Of a stretch of DNA of 64,000 nucleotides, positions 17,473-26,165 are shown in pieces. Each line of letters starts with the position of its first letter. Positions within the stretch are counted from its first letter, which is position 1. The position numbers were made by a program, and so were the translations under genes. This stretch comes from Saltatorellus ferox (GTDB taxonomy: Bacteria; Planctomycetota; UBA1135; GCA-002686595), in contig CP036434.1 of NCBI GenBank assembly GCA_007751475.1, positions 6,019,524 through 6,083,523 of the forward strand, written 5' to 3'. The notes under the pieces are model-generated. The model was not told the DNA's origin, did not search any database, and saw only the letters and a program-made list of their open reading frames with translations.

Positions 17473-17703
17473 CTACATATCGACGCCGTCGCCGTGGGTC
17501 GACCCATCAGTATCGCTCCTGCGCTGCAACGCTCCCGTGACGGGGCATTGCATGACGTCAGGATCGTTGGGGTCGAGCTCCTCGACCACCTCGTCCGTGC
17601 TGACCTCCATCGTCTCGGCGGACTCCTGGGAGCGATCCGTCACGCACGACGCCATGAGGAACGGAACGGCAAGGGCGGCAAGGGCGATCTTGATGCGGGT
17701 CAT
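17473..17703 (-). CDS. Small lipoprotein, unknown
   Basis: 76 residues from ATG 17703. MTRIKIALAALAVPFLMASC is a lipoprotein signal peptide with lipobox LMAS-C. The mature part is 57 residues, acidic in the middle (TDEVVEELDPNDPDVM) and includes one more Cys in DVMQCPVTGA. I recognise no family. It is divergent from the Smr-domain gene 85 bp away and convergent with pta. A longer in-frame start at 17814 would bury the lipobox and is rejected. Confidence 0.65.
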   Translation of the reverse strand: MTRIKIALAALAVPFLMASCVTDRSQESAETMEVSTDEVVEELDPNDPDVMQCPVTGALQRRSDTDGSTHGDGVDM

Positions 17704-17788
17704 CGGACTTCTCGGGTTGGGGGTGAATGCGGAATGCCTGTGGAGAGTGAGCTTACCGAAGACGATATTCCAGGGGAGAAACTCCCCC

Positions 17789-18160
17789 ATGCGATCCCGT
17801 CGAAGAAGAGCCAAGTTCGAGCATCATGACGACCTCGAAGACGAGGTTTCGCGCCGGGGTATCCGTAGGAGCGGTCGAGACCACGGGGCTCAGCACGAGA
17901 TCGACCTCCACGGCTGCTCGCTCGAATCGGCGGTGCGGCGCCTGGGCGCGGGCCTGGCGCGCTGCAGGGCCGGCGGCAAGTCCAAGGTCCTCGTGATCAC
18001 GGGGAAGGGCTACGGCAGCCACGGAGGGCGCCCCGTCCTCGGCCCCGGGATCGAGCGCTGGCTCAGGGGTTCGGACGCCCAGGGTCTCGGCGTTTCCGGG
18101 ATTCGCCAGGTCCGAGGCGGCGGCGCCTTCGAGGTCTCGATCCAGCGATCGCGCGGCTGA
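17789..18160 (+). CDS. Smr-domain protein
   Basis: 123 residues from ATG 17789 (MRSRRRRAKFEHH, basic). Residues 36-120 form an Smr domain: HEIDLHGCSLESAVRRL (the DLHG motif), VLVITGKGYGSHGG (GxGxxS/T-like GKGYGS) and the closing helix-strand pair. Smr domains occur alone or at the C-terminus of MutS2; several are nucleases that nick branched DNA or cleave RNA at stalled ribosomes. The usual LR..V..WL pattern is present as LGPGIERWL. There is no MutS2 portion. The gene is followed 63 bp later by a lipoprotein gene that is probably unrelated in function. Confidence 0.8.
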   Translation: MRSRRRRAKFEHHDDLEDEVSRRGIRRSGRDHGAQHEIDLHGCSLESAVRRLGAGLARCRAGGKSKVLVITGKGYGSHGGRPVLGPGIERWLRGSDAQGLGVSGIRQVRGGGAFEVSIQRSRG

Positions 18161-18223
18161 CGCCTCCCGCGCAACGGAGGGCGAAGCTCGACACCGACCC
18201 GCGAAGCGGTTGAGATAGCGGCC

Positions 18224-18853
18224 ATGGTCTCTCCCTTCTCGATCGCCGCCGCCCCGATCGCCACCACCCTGCTCCTGGGCGCACTGCTGCTCGGTACCTC
18301 GGGCTGTGCTTCGACGCCTGGCGTCGTCCTGGACGCCCCCCCCTCCGAGATGTACAGCGCCATGACGCGCGACATGGATCGCCGCGGAGGATCGGCAGCC
18401 GTCTTTGAAGCCACGGCCGGGCGCCAGGAAGAGCGCTACGCCGAGATGATGCGGCGCGCCGAGGCCGGTGAGCTCAAGACCGCCGAGGAGCACTTCTACG
18501 CCGGCGCCATCCTCGTGCGATCCAGCGAGATGGACCAGCTCCTGATGGCCGAGTCCCTCGGTCGACGCGCGGCCATCATGGGCGACCGACGCGGACTACC
18601 GGTCGCGGGGGAGGCCGTGGACCGACAGGCGATGACCCAGGACCTGCCCCAGAAGTACGGGACCCAGTATTCCTACAGCCCGGTGACGGGGAACTGGCAG
18701 ATCTATCGACTCGACCCGTCGACCACGGACGAGCAGCGCGCGGAAACCGGCCTTCCGCCCCTTTCGTGGTTCGAAGGGCGGGTTCGGATGCTCAACGAAT
18801 CGGAGCGATCGGAGCATCTTCGGCGGGAACTGAAGCTGCCGCCGGTGAACTGA
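18224..18853 (+). CDS. Lipoprotein resembling DUF6624 proteins
   Basis: 209 residues. The signal peptide ends LLLGTSGC, a clear lipobox. The mature part contains EHFYAGAILVRSS, a helical repeat-like segment, then MGDRRGLPVAGEAVDRQAM and LPQKYGTQYSY. The final blocks resemble the RxxxxDxxLxxxGxxQxYGTQ pattern of DUF6624, whose function is unknown. The last 62 bp overlap the 3' end of the minus-strand gene at 18792, so the two messages are complementary at their ends. Confidence 0.65.
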   Translation: MVSPFSIAAAPIATTLLLGALLLGTSGCASTPGVVLDAPPSEMYSAMTRDMDRRGGSAAVFEATAGRQEERYAEMMRRAEAGELKTAEEHFYAGAILVRSSEMDQLLMAESLGRRAAIMGDRRGLPVAGEAVDRQAMTQDLPQKYGTQYSYSPVTGNWQIYRLDPSTTDEQRAETGLPPLSWFEGRVRMLNESERSEHLRRELKLPPVN

Positions 18854-21203
18854 AGTCGACCTCGCGCACCTCGGCGTCTTCCAGATCGCTCGCATCGGGA
18901 AGGTCGGCCTCCTTCGGTGCGTCGTCGGGCAGAGCAGGGTAGGTGATCTCGATCGTCGCCGGACGCACGCCTGCCGGCGTGATCGGGATGCCGATCGGGC
19001 CGCGGTACCCTCCGCCCTCTCGACCCGAACGGGACTCCAGCACGAGCACGATATCGTCCGCCGGCAGCGTGCAGGTCCATACGAAAGTGCCGTCCGGCGC
19101 GATGGGAATCATCTGGCCGCGGACCGTTGTCGGACGCGTTCCACCCGCCGCAGCGCCGCGGTTGTTCTGGACGAGGCGAAGGCCGCGGTAGTAGGCGCGT
19201 CGGAACTGTTCTTCGGTCAGGAAGTCCCTCCCGCGATCGACGGGCCGAATCGTCTTCTTGAATTCCTGGAAGGCCTCCTCGGCGATCTTGATCTTGCCCG
19301 AAAGTCGATAGACGCGACGCACGTCGACCACGACGTCCTCCAGGGTGACGCGCTTCTGGCCTTCGAACGTCAGGATCTCGAGCGGCTCCGGCCGCTTCAG
19401 AAGCGTGGTGCCACCCGGTCCCGCGCGATTGATTTCCAGGTCGCGCGCCACCCTCACGATGACGCTTCCGACCGGCACGCTGGTCAACACGTAGTTGCCC
19501 GAGTCGTCGGTCTGGGTCATCTCCACGACCTTTCCGTCCGGCGTCTCGGCGAGCACGCCCATGGCCGGGAGCGACTCTCCCCACTTCGAGATGATCCGGC
19601 CGCGCAGTTCGACGGTTCCCCGGGCCGAGCCCACTTCTGGGCCCGCTTCCGGGCCGGCTTCCGGGACTACCTCTTCCGGGACTACCACTTCTGGATCCGA
19701 AGGCTGGGGTTGGTCATCCTTCGGATGGCCTCCCAGATGAATCTCGTCGCGCCGAAACACGGGCTCCACCGGGACGGAAGAACGCGTGGCATCCTCGGCG
19801 AGCATCGGCGGTTCGCCGCCCAGACGAGGCGTCGGGAGCGCGGGGAGCACGATCACGTCCGTCACCGACGCCACCTTCTCGGTGGGAGCAGCCGCTGGAA
19901 TCACGCTGGAACTCCTCTGGTCCTTCGCTTTCTTGCTGAAGTCCACCGTCTCGAGAAACAGCGCAGATCCGGGCTTGGCGACGATCTCCATGGTCCGCGT
20001 CAGGTCCTCGGGTTGTCCCTCCCCGGGCAGAAGAACCTGCAGCTCGTACGGCCCCGGCACGAGACCGATGAAGAAGAAGCCCTCGCCGTCGGTCGACGCG
20101 ATCTCGCGCTGGCCTTCGAACCCCGGCACTCTAGAGACAGCGCGCACGAGGACATCCGCCGCGGCCTGGCCGCTCCGGCCGAGCACCGTGCCCTGGATCC
20201 CGGACGAGAGCGGCAGAACGATCTCTGCCGTCGCTGGCTCCCCCATGTTCGTGACGTCCACGCAAACCGACCCGTAGCCAGCGGGTTCGTCACCGGTGCG
20301 GCAGACCTCGACCCCCAATGGAGCCGAGATGCCGAGCGGAACGGACGACTTCCGCACGGCCAGCGCATACCGGCCGGGAGCGATATCCTGCGCGACGAAG
20401 ATGCCGTCGACGCCCGCATCGAGTGCGCGAAGCACCTCGCCCGTCGATGTGTCGAGGACATCGATCTTGACCCTGGGAACGGCCCGGCCCGAGCTATCCA
20501 ACACCGAGCCCCGAAGGCCGCTCATCGTATTCAGCAGAGGGCCAGCATCGCCCTCACTCGCGTCCCCCTGACTCGTCTCGGTCCCGGCGGTCAGCACGCC
20601 CGCCGGATCTTCGAGGTCGGGAGCGGGTGCCTCCAGGGTTGCCGGCTCCACCGCTTTCTCCAGGTCGACCGCGACAACACTGGAGACGGCAGGCTCTGCC
20701 GCGTCCGCTTCCTCCGCGGCGGTTAGATCAGACTCGGTGACCGCGGGTTCGTCCGCGGGGGAGCGTGAGGGCATCACGATCTCACGCACAGGGCGACGCG
20801 ACGGTTCGATCTTCGGAAGCTCGGCCTCGACGTCTGCTACCTCGGCCACCTCGGGCTCGCTGGACCCATCGGACACGGCCCGGCCCGTCTCACCGCCCGG
20901 CTCACCGCCCGGCTCGCGACTCGGCTCAAGACCCAGATCACGACCCAGATCACGACTCCTGCGCTTGAGCTCCGCCGGGAACGCAGTGGGAAGGTCTTCT
21001 GCGGCCGATGGCGCCGTGCTCCCAGGGACTCCGGATTCAGCGGATCGAGCGTTCTCCTCCGGGCGACGACCGCCCTCCGAAGCAGCCTCGGCCACCGACA
21101 TCGCTGGCTCCGGAGCGACCTTCTTGGAGTCGCTCCCGGCAAACCTGACGATGTAGGCTCCCGCCGCCAGGGCGATGAGAATGAGAATGGTGACAATACG
21201 CAT
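18792..21203 (-). CDS. Membrane-anchored protein with several carboxypeptidase-regulatory-like domains
   Basis: 803 residues from ATG 21203, chosen because a single N-terminal membrane segment follows (MRIVTILILIALAAGAYIV). Residues 25-210 are acidic, Pro-rich and low in complexity, with small tandem repeats (RDLGRDLG, REPGGEPGGE). At least three beta-sandwich units of the carboxypeptidase-regulatory-like type follow: one at LRGSVLDSSGRAVPRVKIDV, one at IQGTVLGRSGQAAADVLV and one at LRGRIISKWGESLPAMGVLA, each with the later G-x-F/Y-x-x-x-x-V-x-x-G turn. The protein should be held in the inner membrane with the domains outside the cytoplasm. No enzyme motif is seen. A second protein of the same plan lies at 34082-35884. 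Confidence 0.75.
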   Translation of the reverse strand: MRIVTILILIALAAGAYIVRFAGSDSKKVAPEPAMSVAEAASEGGRRPEENARSAESGVPGSTAPSAAEDLPTAFPAELKRRSRDLGRDLGLEPSREPGGEPGGETGRAVSDGSSEPEVAEVADVEAELPKIEPSRRPVREIVMPSRSPADEPAVTESDLTAAEEADAAEPAVSSVVAVDLEKAVEPATLEAPAPDLEDPAGVLTAGTETSQGDASEGDAGPLLNTMSGLRGSVLDSSGRAVPRVKIDVLDTSTGEVLRALDAGVDGIFVAQDIAPGRYALAVRKSSVPLGISAPLGVEVCRTGDEPAGYGSVCVDVTNMGEPATAEIVLPLSSGIQGTVLGRSGQAAADVLVRAVSRVPGFEGQREIASTDGEGFFFIGLVPGPYELQVLLPGEGQPEDLTRTMEIVAKPGSALFLETVDFSKKAKDQRSSSVIPAAAPTEKVASVTDVIVLPALPTPRLGGEPPMLAEDATRSSVPVEPVFRRDEIHLGGHPKDDQPQPSDPEVVVPEEVVPEAGPEAGPEVGSARGTVELRGRIISKWGESLPAMGVLAETPDGKVVEMTQTDDSGNYVLTSVPVGSVIVRVARDLEINRAGPGGTTLLKRPEPLEILTFEGQKRVTLEDVVVDVRRVYRLSGKIKIAEEAFQEFKKTIRPVDRGRDFLTEEQFRRAYYRGLRLVQNNRGAAAGGTRPTTVRGQMIPIAPDGTFVWTCTLPADDIVLVLESRSGREGGGYRGPIGIPITPAGVRPATIEITYPALPDDAPKEADLPDASDLEDAEVREVDFSSPAAASVPAEDAPIAPIR

Positions 21204-21395
21204 CGTGCAAGTGGCGTCGAAGAATGATGGGACGGCGGTCGCTGCAAGGAAGCCTATCGCACCCCGGGATCGGGTGCGGCGCTCCGAGTGTCCGGAGGCC
21301 CGAGATGACGTACCGTCCCGTCCCATAGGCCCAATATGAGCGCGAAACCAGGGATGAGCACCTGGAACCCCGTGGCCCTACCATGGCGGTCTCCC

Positions 21396-22631
21396 ATGAC
21401 CGAGATCCAGACTGAATCAAAGAGGGACGGAGCGACCGCCCCCGTCGGCCCGACGGCCGGAGCGGACGCCCTGCCCCATGAGCGCCTTCATGAACGCCAT
21501 GGCCTCGGTCTGACGCTCTTCGGCGGAGGGGCGCGGGCCGCCTACCAGGTCGGTGTGCTCAAGGGACTGGCGAACTCCCATCCCGACCTGGACGTACCCT
21601 TCATCACGGGCATCTCCGCAGGGGCCATCAACGCGGCGCATCTGAGCTCGCAGAAGGGCACCTTCGCCGAACGAACCGCCTCCCTCGCCGAGCTCTGGAA
21701 CGCGATCGACGTGGATCGCGTCTTCGAAACGCAGGGCTTGCCGCTCCTCTATCGAACGCTCTGTATCGGCATGCGCCTCGCGATCGGCTGGGCCCCGACG
21801 CTCGACCCGATGCTGGGCATGGTCGACTCCTCCCCGCTCTCTCGCTTTCTGGAGCAAGCACTCGGCGGCCGCGAACTCGACGGGATCGAGGCCAATCTCG
21901 CCTCGGGCTCCCTCAAGGCCGTCGCCCTCGTCGCGCTCAAGTACTCGACCAGCCAGACCATCTCCTTCTGCATGGGCCAGGAGATCATCGATTGGGAGCG
22001 TCCGCTTCGACGGAGCCAGCGCGAGCGCCTGACCGTGGATCACATCCTCGCGTCAGCCGCGCTGCCGCTCTTCTTTCCGCCCGTCCAGATCGACGGCGAG
22101 TGGTACGGCGACGGCGGCATTCGACTGACCGCCCCCCTCGCCCCGGTGATCCATCTCGGCGCAGATCGACTGCTGGCGATCTCGACGCGCTATCGACCCA
22201 CGGGCAGGGAGGCCGACCAGAGGCGCTTCGATGGGCCACCTCGCGCGGCCCAGATCTTCGGGAGCCTGATGGGCGCGACCTTCCTCGACGTGCTAGACCA
22301 GGACGCGTACCAGCTCGATCGCATCAACTCCCTGCTCGAGAAGCTCCCGCCAGAGAAGCGTGGGGCCCTTCGCCCGCTGCGCTCCCTCCTCATCCGCCCG
22401 TCCGCGGACATCGCGCGACTCGCGAACGACTTCGAGCCGCGTCTGCCGGGAACGTTCCGGTTCCTGACGCGGCGCTGGGGAACGCGCAAGTCGCGCTCCC
22501 AGGAGCTGCTCTCCACGATCCTCTTCCAGGAGGACTACGTGAAGCTGCTGATGGAGATCGGCGAACGCGACGGAGTTGCCCACGCGGACGCGCTCTCCGC
22601 GCTACTGGACGAGACGCCGGTCACCCGATAG
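21396..22631 (+). CDS. Patatin-like phospholipase
   Basis: 411 residues from ATG 21396; an in-frame ATG at 21336 would add 20. The catalytic parts are plain: oxyanion-hole GGGARAAYQVG near 38, the nucleophile elbow GISAG near 74-78, and the aspartate of GDGGI near 230. These form the Ser-Asp dyad of patatin lipid acyl hydrolases. The C-terminal 150 residues, after HLGADRLLAIST, are a helical extension common in bacterial RssA/YchK-like relatives. No signal peptide is visible. It is divergent from the anchored carrier gene. Its TAG stop abuts the stop of the next gene on the other strand, with no spacer. Confidence 0.88.
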   Translation: MTEIQTESKRDGATAPVGPTAGADALPHERLHERHGLGLTLFGGGARAAYQVGVLKGLANSHPDLDVPFITGISAGAINAAHLSSQKGTFAERTASLAELWNAIDVDRVFETQGLPLLYRTLCIGMRLAIGWAPTLDPMLGMVDSSPLSRFLEQALGGRELDGIEANLASGSLKAVALVALKYSTSQTISFCMGQEIIDWERPLRRSQRERLTVDHILASAALPLFFPPVQIDGEWYGDGGIRLTAPLAPVIHLGADRLLAISTRYRPTGREADQRRFDGPPRAAQIFGSLMGATFLDVLDQDAYQLDRINSLLEKLPPEKRGALRPLRSLLIRPSADIARLANDFEPRLPGTFRFLTRRWGTRKSRSQELLSTILFQEDYVKLLMEIGERDGVAHADALSALLDETPVTR

Positions 22632-23648
22632 CTACCAGCTGAACACGAGGCCCGCGTAGACCGACGCGTCCGGGCCCGACGCCGCCACCGCGTCCTCGTG
22701 AAACGAGAGGATCAGCCTCGTCCCTCGAGACAGGTCCCGGCTGATACCGAAGCCGAGATCCAGGATCTCCTTGTTGATCTCCTCGAACGGCAGATCGCGG
22801 GTCAGCGGCATCTGCAGCACCGTCTGGAACAGGAGCGAGGTCTTGTTCGACCAGCGGTACTCGACGCCTCCGCTCGCGAGCAAGAGAGAGCGCACCGTGA
22901 TGCCCGCATCACGGAACCGCTTCGGTTGATCCGCCTGCATCCCATCGAGGCCCCCCGTGAAGGTCCAGCGGCCGATCGACCGCTCGAGAAGGACACCGGC
23001 CCCCACGTCGAGCCCACCGCTTCCACTGCCGCGATCCTCGTCTCCGGTGGGTAGTTCCACCGTTACGCGCACCGAGAGGGTCGGTCCGTCCTGATCTTCC
23101 TCGCGGATCACCTGAGTCCAGCTCACCGGCAGATCGGCTAGAAGGATCTGATCTTCCTCCAGCGACCATGCGATGACGCCGTCGCGGGCCAACTGCATCT
23201 CGTACTGGTCGTTCTCCACCCTGTCCCGGCCACCTCCGGCGAAGCCGGTGAATCGGTGGAAGTCGTTCACGATGTGATCGAGGAAGCCGCTGGAGGCAAA
23301 GATCACGCTGGGCTCGATCGTGATCTCGGCGCCGCCACCGACGCCATAGGCCAGCTGTGCGGACGCCCGCGCGATCTCTCCGTCGAACCGTGCCTCGCTG
23401 GCGAGCCTTCCGCGGCTCTCGAAGACCGACGAGTAAGTGAGGTCGGTGCGCAGCTCCAGCTCGCCCGAGTCGAGGACCGCTGCCCGGCGAGGCCGCGGGA
23501 TCGGAAAGATCATCCCGGCGGGCTGCATCACCCGCGTGGGGATCGGGCCTCGAACGACGGCGCGCGGCGAGTCGGAGCGGCCTGGCATCGAACTGACGCA
23601 CGAGGCCAGGGCAAGCGTTCCCAGGGCAGAACGGGAGACGGTCCACAT
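22632..23648 (-). CDS. DUF3187-type outer-membrane beta-barrel protein
   Basis: 338 residues. The N-terminus SALGTLALASC looks like a lipobox, although a plain signal peptide is also possible. The rest is a series of amphipathic strands (ELELRTDLTYSSVFES, AQLAYGVGGGAEITIEPSV, DVGAGVLLERSIGRWTFTGG), a LFQTVLQMPLTRDLP segment and a final aromatic residue in YAGLVFSW, as in outer-membrane barrels. The layout is like DUF3187, whose role is unknown. The start is 6 bp after the stop of the thioredoxin-like selenoprotein, so the two are co-transcribed and probably act in the same envelope compartment. Confidence 0.65.
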   Translation of the reverse strand: MWTVSRSALGTLALASCVSSMPGRSDSPRAVVRGPIPTRVMQPAGMIFPIPRPRRAAVLDSGELELRTDLTYSSVFESRGRLASEARFDGEIARASAQLAYGVGGGAEITIEPSVIFASSGFLDHIVNDFHRFTGFAGGGRDRVENDQYEMQLARDGVIAWSLEEDQILLADLPVSWTQVIREEDQDGPTLSVRVTVELPTGDEDRGSGSGGLDVGAGVLLERSIGRWTFTGGLDGMQADQPKRFRDAGITVRSLLLASGGVEYRWSNKTSLLFQTVLQMPLTRDLPFEEINKEILDLGFGISRDLSRGTRLILSFHEDAVAASGPDASVYAGLVFSW

Positions 23649-23654
23649 GTAGAT

Positions 23655-25238
23655 TCAGTCCTTGTCGTCATCACCCGATTCGGGCGGGGGTCCCATGTCA
23701 GGCATCGCCGGGAAGGTCACCTCGATCCGGAACTCCTGGCGCCGAAAGATGCAGGTGCCGTCGCTCTGGCACACTGAGTACACCACGTAGGCCGGCAGAA
23801 CGCTCTCGGGAAGCGCCGCCGATTCGTCCGGCGGGCCGAGAGGAATCGGAAGCGTCGAGATCTCGAAGTCGGCCGTGAGAGGCCCCGAGGTCTGCCCTTC
23901 CTTCGGCATCGGAAAGCGGAAGCCCGGGGCCGCCGCATCCCAGCCCTCGGGCAGATCGAGCCAGACGACGGGCGGCTCCGCGTCGAGGGGCCACTTCGCG
24001 CCCTCTGCCGGGCGCAGCGTCACGTGAACCCGCGAGGAACCCAGCGGGGATCGCACGCTCCCACCGGCTGACGCCGTGTGCTGGGCCACGGCGAGTTCGA
24101 GGCCCACGATCGACTCCAGGTCCCGCGTCACTTCCCCGCGCGGATCAGGCTCCTGTGCGACGGCCTCCGCGCCGTCAGGCGCTGTGCCCACGCGCGAACC
24201 CGGCAGCTTCCGCGTCTTGTCCGCCACCTCCGACCCCGAGAGCTGCGCACGCACCTGGACCGGCGTCTCCCCCCGCGCGGTCACCTCGGCCGCAGCGGTC
24301 CCGATCCAGTCGTAGAATGGATACGGCTTGTCGAGGCGAGGCCCCCACTGCTGAATCCTTCGTCGCCAGATGTACTGGTTCGGCTCGGCGTGCAGCGCCG
24401 AACTCCACAGCGCGAGCGCTCTCTGGAAATCACCGGGCTCGGCCTGCGCGCTGTCGTGGCGCAGACGAAGCGCCACGCCCGCAGAGAACCGATCGAACGG
24501 CGTCGCCGAATAGCTGGTCAGTGCCCCGAGAGCATCGAGCGCCTCGTGCCTGAACGGGTGTGGCCCGACGCCCTCGAGAAGAACGCGAGCCATGGCTCTC
24601 CCTTGCCCGCTTTCGCCACCTGCGAGCGCGGATACGACGAACCCGCCCGCCGCCGGAGTCTCGGTACTCGGGAACTCCGCCCCCATGAACTCCGCAACGA
24701 ATTGCTCGTCGAACTTGCGCGGATCTGGCCGCCCGATGCGCACCACCCCGTTCGCATCGATCGCCGACACCACGGGGACGACGTTCAGCCCCGTCACTCC
24801 GAACGGATCCCAGAGGAGCGGAAAGTCCAGCTCCTGCCACTGCGCGTAGAGCGCAGCGCGATCGGGATGCTGCTCCTGCACGATCCCGACGATGAAGAGG
24901 TCTCCGCTCTCCACCAACGCCTTCGTCTTGGCGTGCCAGACCGGCACGTGCACGCGGCACCCCTGTCACCAGGAGGCGAATTGTAGGAGCAGGAGCCTCT
25001 TGCCCTCGTAGTCGCTCAATCGAACGAGGCCCTGGCCGTCGACCCGCGGCAGTTCGACGTCCGGGATGCGAGAACCCGGCGTGGTCCAAACGCTGGGATC
25101 GATCGGCGTCACAGATCCCGGCGTGACCGATCCCGGCGTCACCGAGGGCGGCGCACTCGAGTCAGGAACGGCCGTCGGAGCGACTTCCTGGGAGACGATC
25201 GCAGGCGCCAGCGACAGGAGTAGAAGCATGGAAAGCAT
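23655..25238 (-). CDS. Secreted thioredoxin-like selenoprotein, UxxC, TGA-encoded Sec at residue 91
   Basis: Read through the TGA at 24968-24966, the frame from ATG 25238 to 23655 gives 527 residues. The order is a signal peptide (MLSMLLLLSLAPAIVSQ), a Pro/Thr linker with the repeat VTPGSVTPGSVTP, and a redoxin fold beginning IPDVELPRVDGQGLVRLSDY. The strand LLLLQFASW then leads into U91-Q-G-C94, where thioredoxin relatives have Cys-x-x-Cys. The fold continues on the far side of the TGA with VPVWHAKTKALV, the strand GDLFIVGIVQEQ and the cis-Pro segment VVPVVSAIDANG, so one domain spans the codon. A helical region and a C-terminal beta domain follow, the latter with Cys490 and Cys496 (VYSVCQSDGTC), reminiscent of DsbD-alpha-type domains. 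It is likely an extracytoplasmic thiol oxidoreductase. A SECIS-like hairpin follows the TGA. Confidence 0.9.
24932..24948 (-). promoter_or_regulatory. Bacterial SECIS hairpin of the thioredoxin-like selenoprotein
   Basis: On the coding strand CGUGCC pairs with GGCACG around the loop GGUCU. The loop starts 23 nt after the UGA. Loop and closing pairs (GCCGGUCUGGC, 11 nt) are identical to the SelW-like gene's hairpin, but here the codons read them in another frame, so the match is not due to protein similarity. Confidence 0.85.
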
Positions 25239-25266
25239 GGACGCGAATGTAGCGCTACCCCTCCGC

Positions 25267-25533
25267 TCAGCGGATCTCGAAGCCGAGGAACTCGGCAGGT
25301 GACGCGTCCTTCACCAGGCATTCATCCACGCGCGCTCCCGAAGGCCCCGAGCGCAGCCAGTCGAGCAGTTCCTGAACCGCGCTCTCCGCACCCTGGATGT
25401 GCGCTTCGACGGAGCCATCGTCGAGGTTCCGCACCCAGCCCTTCAACCCGAGCGCGCGCGCCTCGGCCCGCGTGTGCCAGCGAAAGCCGACGCCCTGCAC
25501 GCGCCCTTCGAGGGTCACGTGAAGGGCCTTCAT
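25267..25533 (-). CDS. acyP: Acylphosphatase
   Basis: 88 residues, the normal size. The signature VQGVGFRWHTRAEARALGL is followed by GWVRNLDDGSVEAHIQG; the catalytic arginine (in GVGFR) and asparagine (in VRNLDDG) are both present. The enzyme hydrolyses acyl phosphates such as carbamoyl phosphate or 1,3-bisphosphoglycerate in the cytoplasm. The start overlaps the miaE stop by four bases (ATGA), so the two are coupled. The selenoprotein gene begins 28 bp downstream. Confidence 0.93.
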   Translation of the reverse strand: MKALHVTLEGRVQGVGFRWHTRAEARALGLKGWVRNLDDGSVEAHIQGAESAVQELLDWLRSGPSGARVDECLVKDASPAEFLGFEIR

Positions 25534-26156
25534 GGCGCGGCGGGTGAGCCAGCGACCGCGACCGTCCGCAGCGGATCGCCCGAATGCACGGTCGGCCCCG
25601 GCGGGAGCGAGCGCATGACCTCGCCTTCCAGCGCCCGCAGCTCGGCGATGCGCTGCTCCGCGTCCTCGCGTCCGAAGAGCTGGCGCGCGAACTTCGCGTA
25701 CATCCCCTGGTGCGCCGCTTCGGACGGCAGAAGCTCCGCGAAGAGTTCGCGCAGGCGAACATCCTTCGCGTGGTGACTCAGGAGGTGAAAGCGCTCCAGG
25801 CTGCGCGCCTCGATCAGGTGCGCGATCACGAGCCGGTCCAGCACGAGGCTCTTGCGCGTACCGGCCGAGCCCTTGTGGAGCCTCGCCGCGTACGTGTTCT
25901 CGGACTGCTCCCCCAGCGTCCCGCCGCGCGACTCCAGCTCCGCCAGCACGATGCGAAAGTGCTCCATCTCCTCGATGACCACTTCGGTCAACGCGCGACA
26001 AAGATCGTGGTGCTCGGGATTCTTCGCGATGAGCGAGTGAGCGGAGGCTGCCGCCTTCAGCTCGCAGTGCGCGTGGTCGGCGAGGAGCGCGACGACGTCA
26101 CGCTCGACCTCGGCCACCCACTCCGCGCTCGTCACCGTATCGAGGGGAAACGCCAT
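25530..26156 (-). CDS. miaE: tRNA 2-methylthio-N6-isopentenyladenosine hydroxylase-like diiron protein
   Basis: 208 residues with the four-helix diiron pattern of MiaE: DHAHCELKAAASAHSL, VIEEMEHFRIVLAELESRG, HLIEARSLERFHLLS and PSEAAHQGMYAKF. The E..H, EExxH and E..ExxH ligands of the ferritin-like fold are all visible. MiaE hydroxylates the isopentenyl group of ms2i6A at tRNA position 37, using O2. Its presence suggests a strain that grows with oxygen at least part of the time. It follows the cobalamin adenosyltransferase by 9 bp and overlaps acyP by four bases. Confidence 0.88.
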   Translation of the reverse strand: MAFPLDTVTSAEWVAEVERDVVALLADHAHCELKAAASAHSLIAKNPEHHDLCRALTEVVIEEMEHFRIVLAELESRGGTLGEQSENTYAARLHKGSAGTRKSLVLDRLVIAHLIEARSLERFHLLSHHAKDVRLRELFAELLPSEAAHQGMYAKFARQLFGREDAEQRIAELRALEGEVMRSLPPGPTVHSGDPLRTVAVAGSPAAP

Positions 26157-26165
26157 GGCCCGCCC

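Noticed and set aside
24954..24968. The TGA as a nonsense mutation or the two ORFs as separate genes
   Set aside because: Frame and domain continue across it without a gap, the residue falls exactly at the catalytic Cys position, and a SECIS-like hairpin with the same loop as in the SelW-like gene follows.
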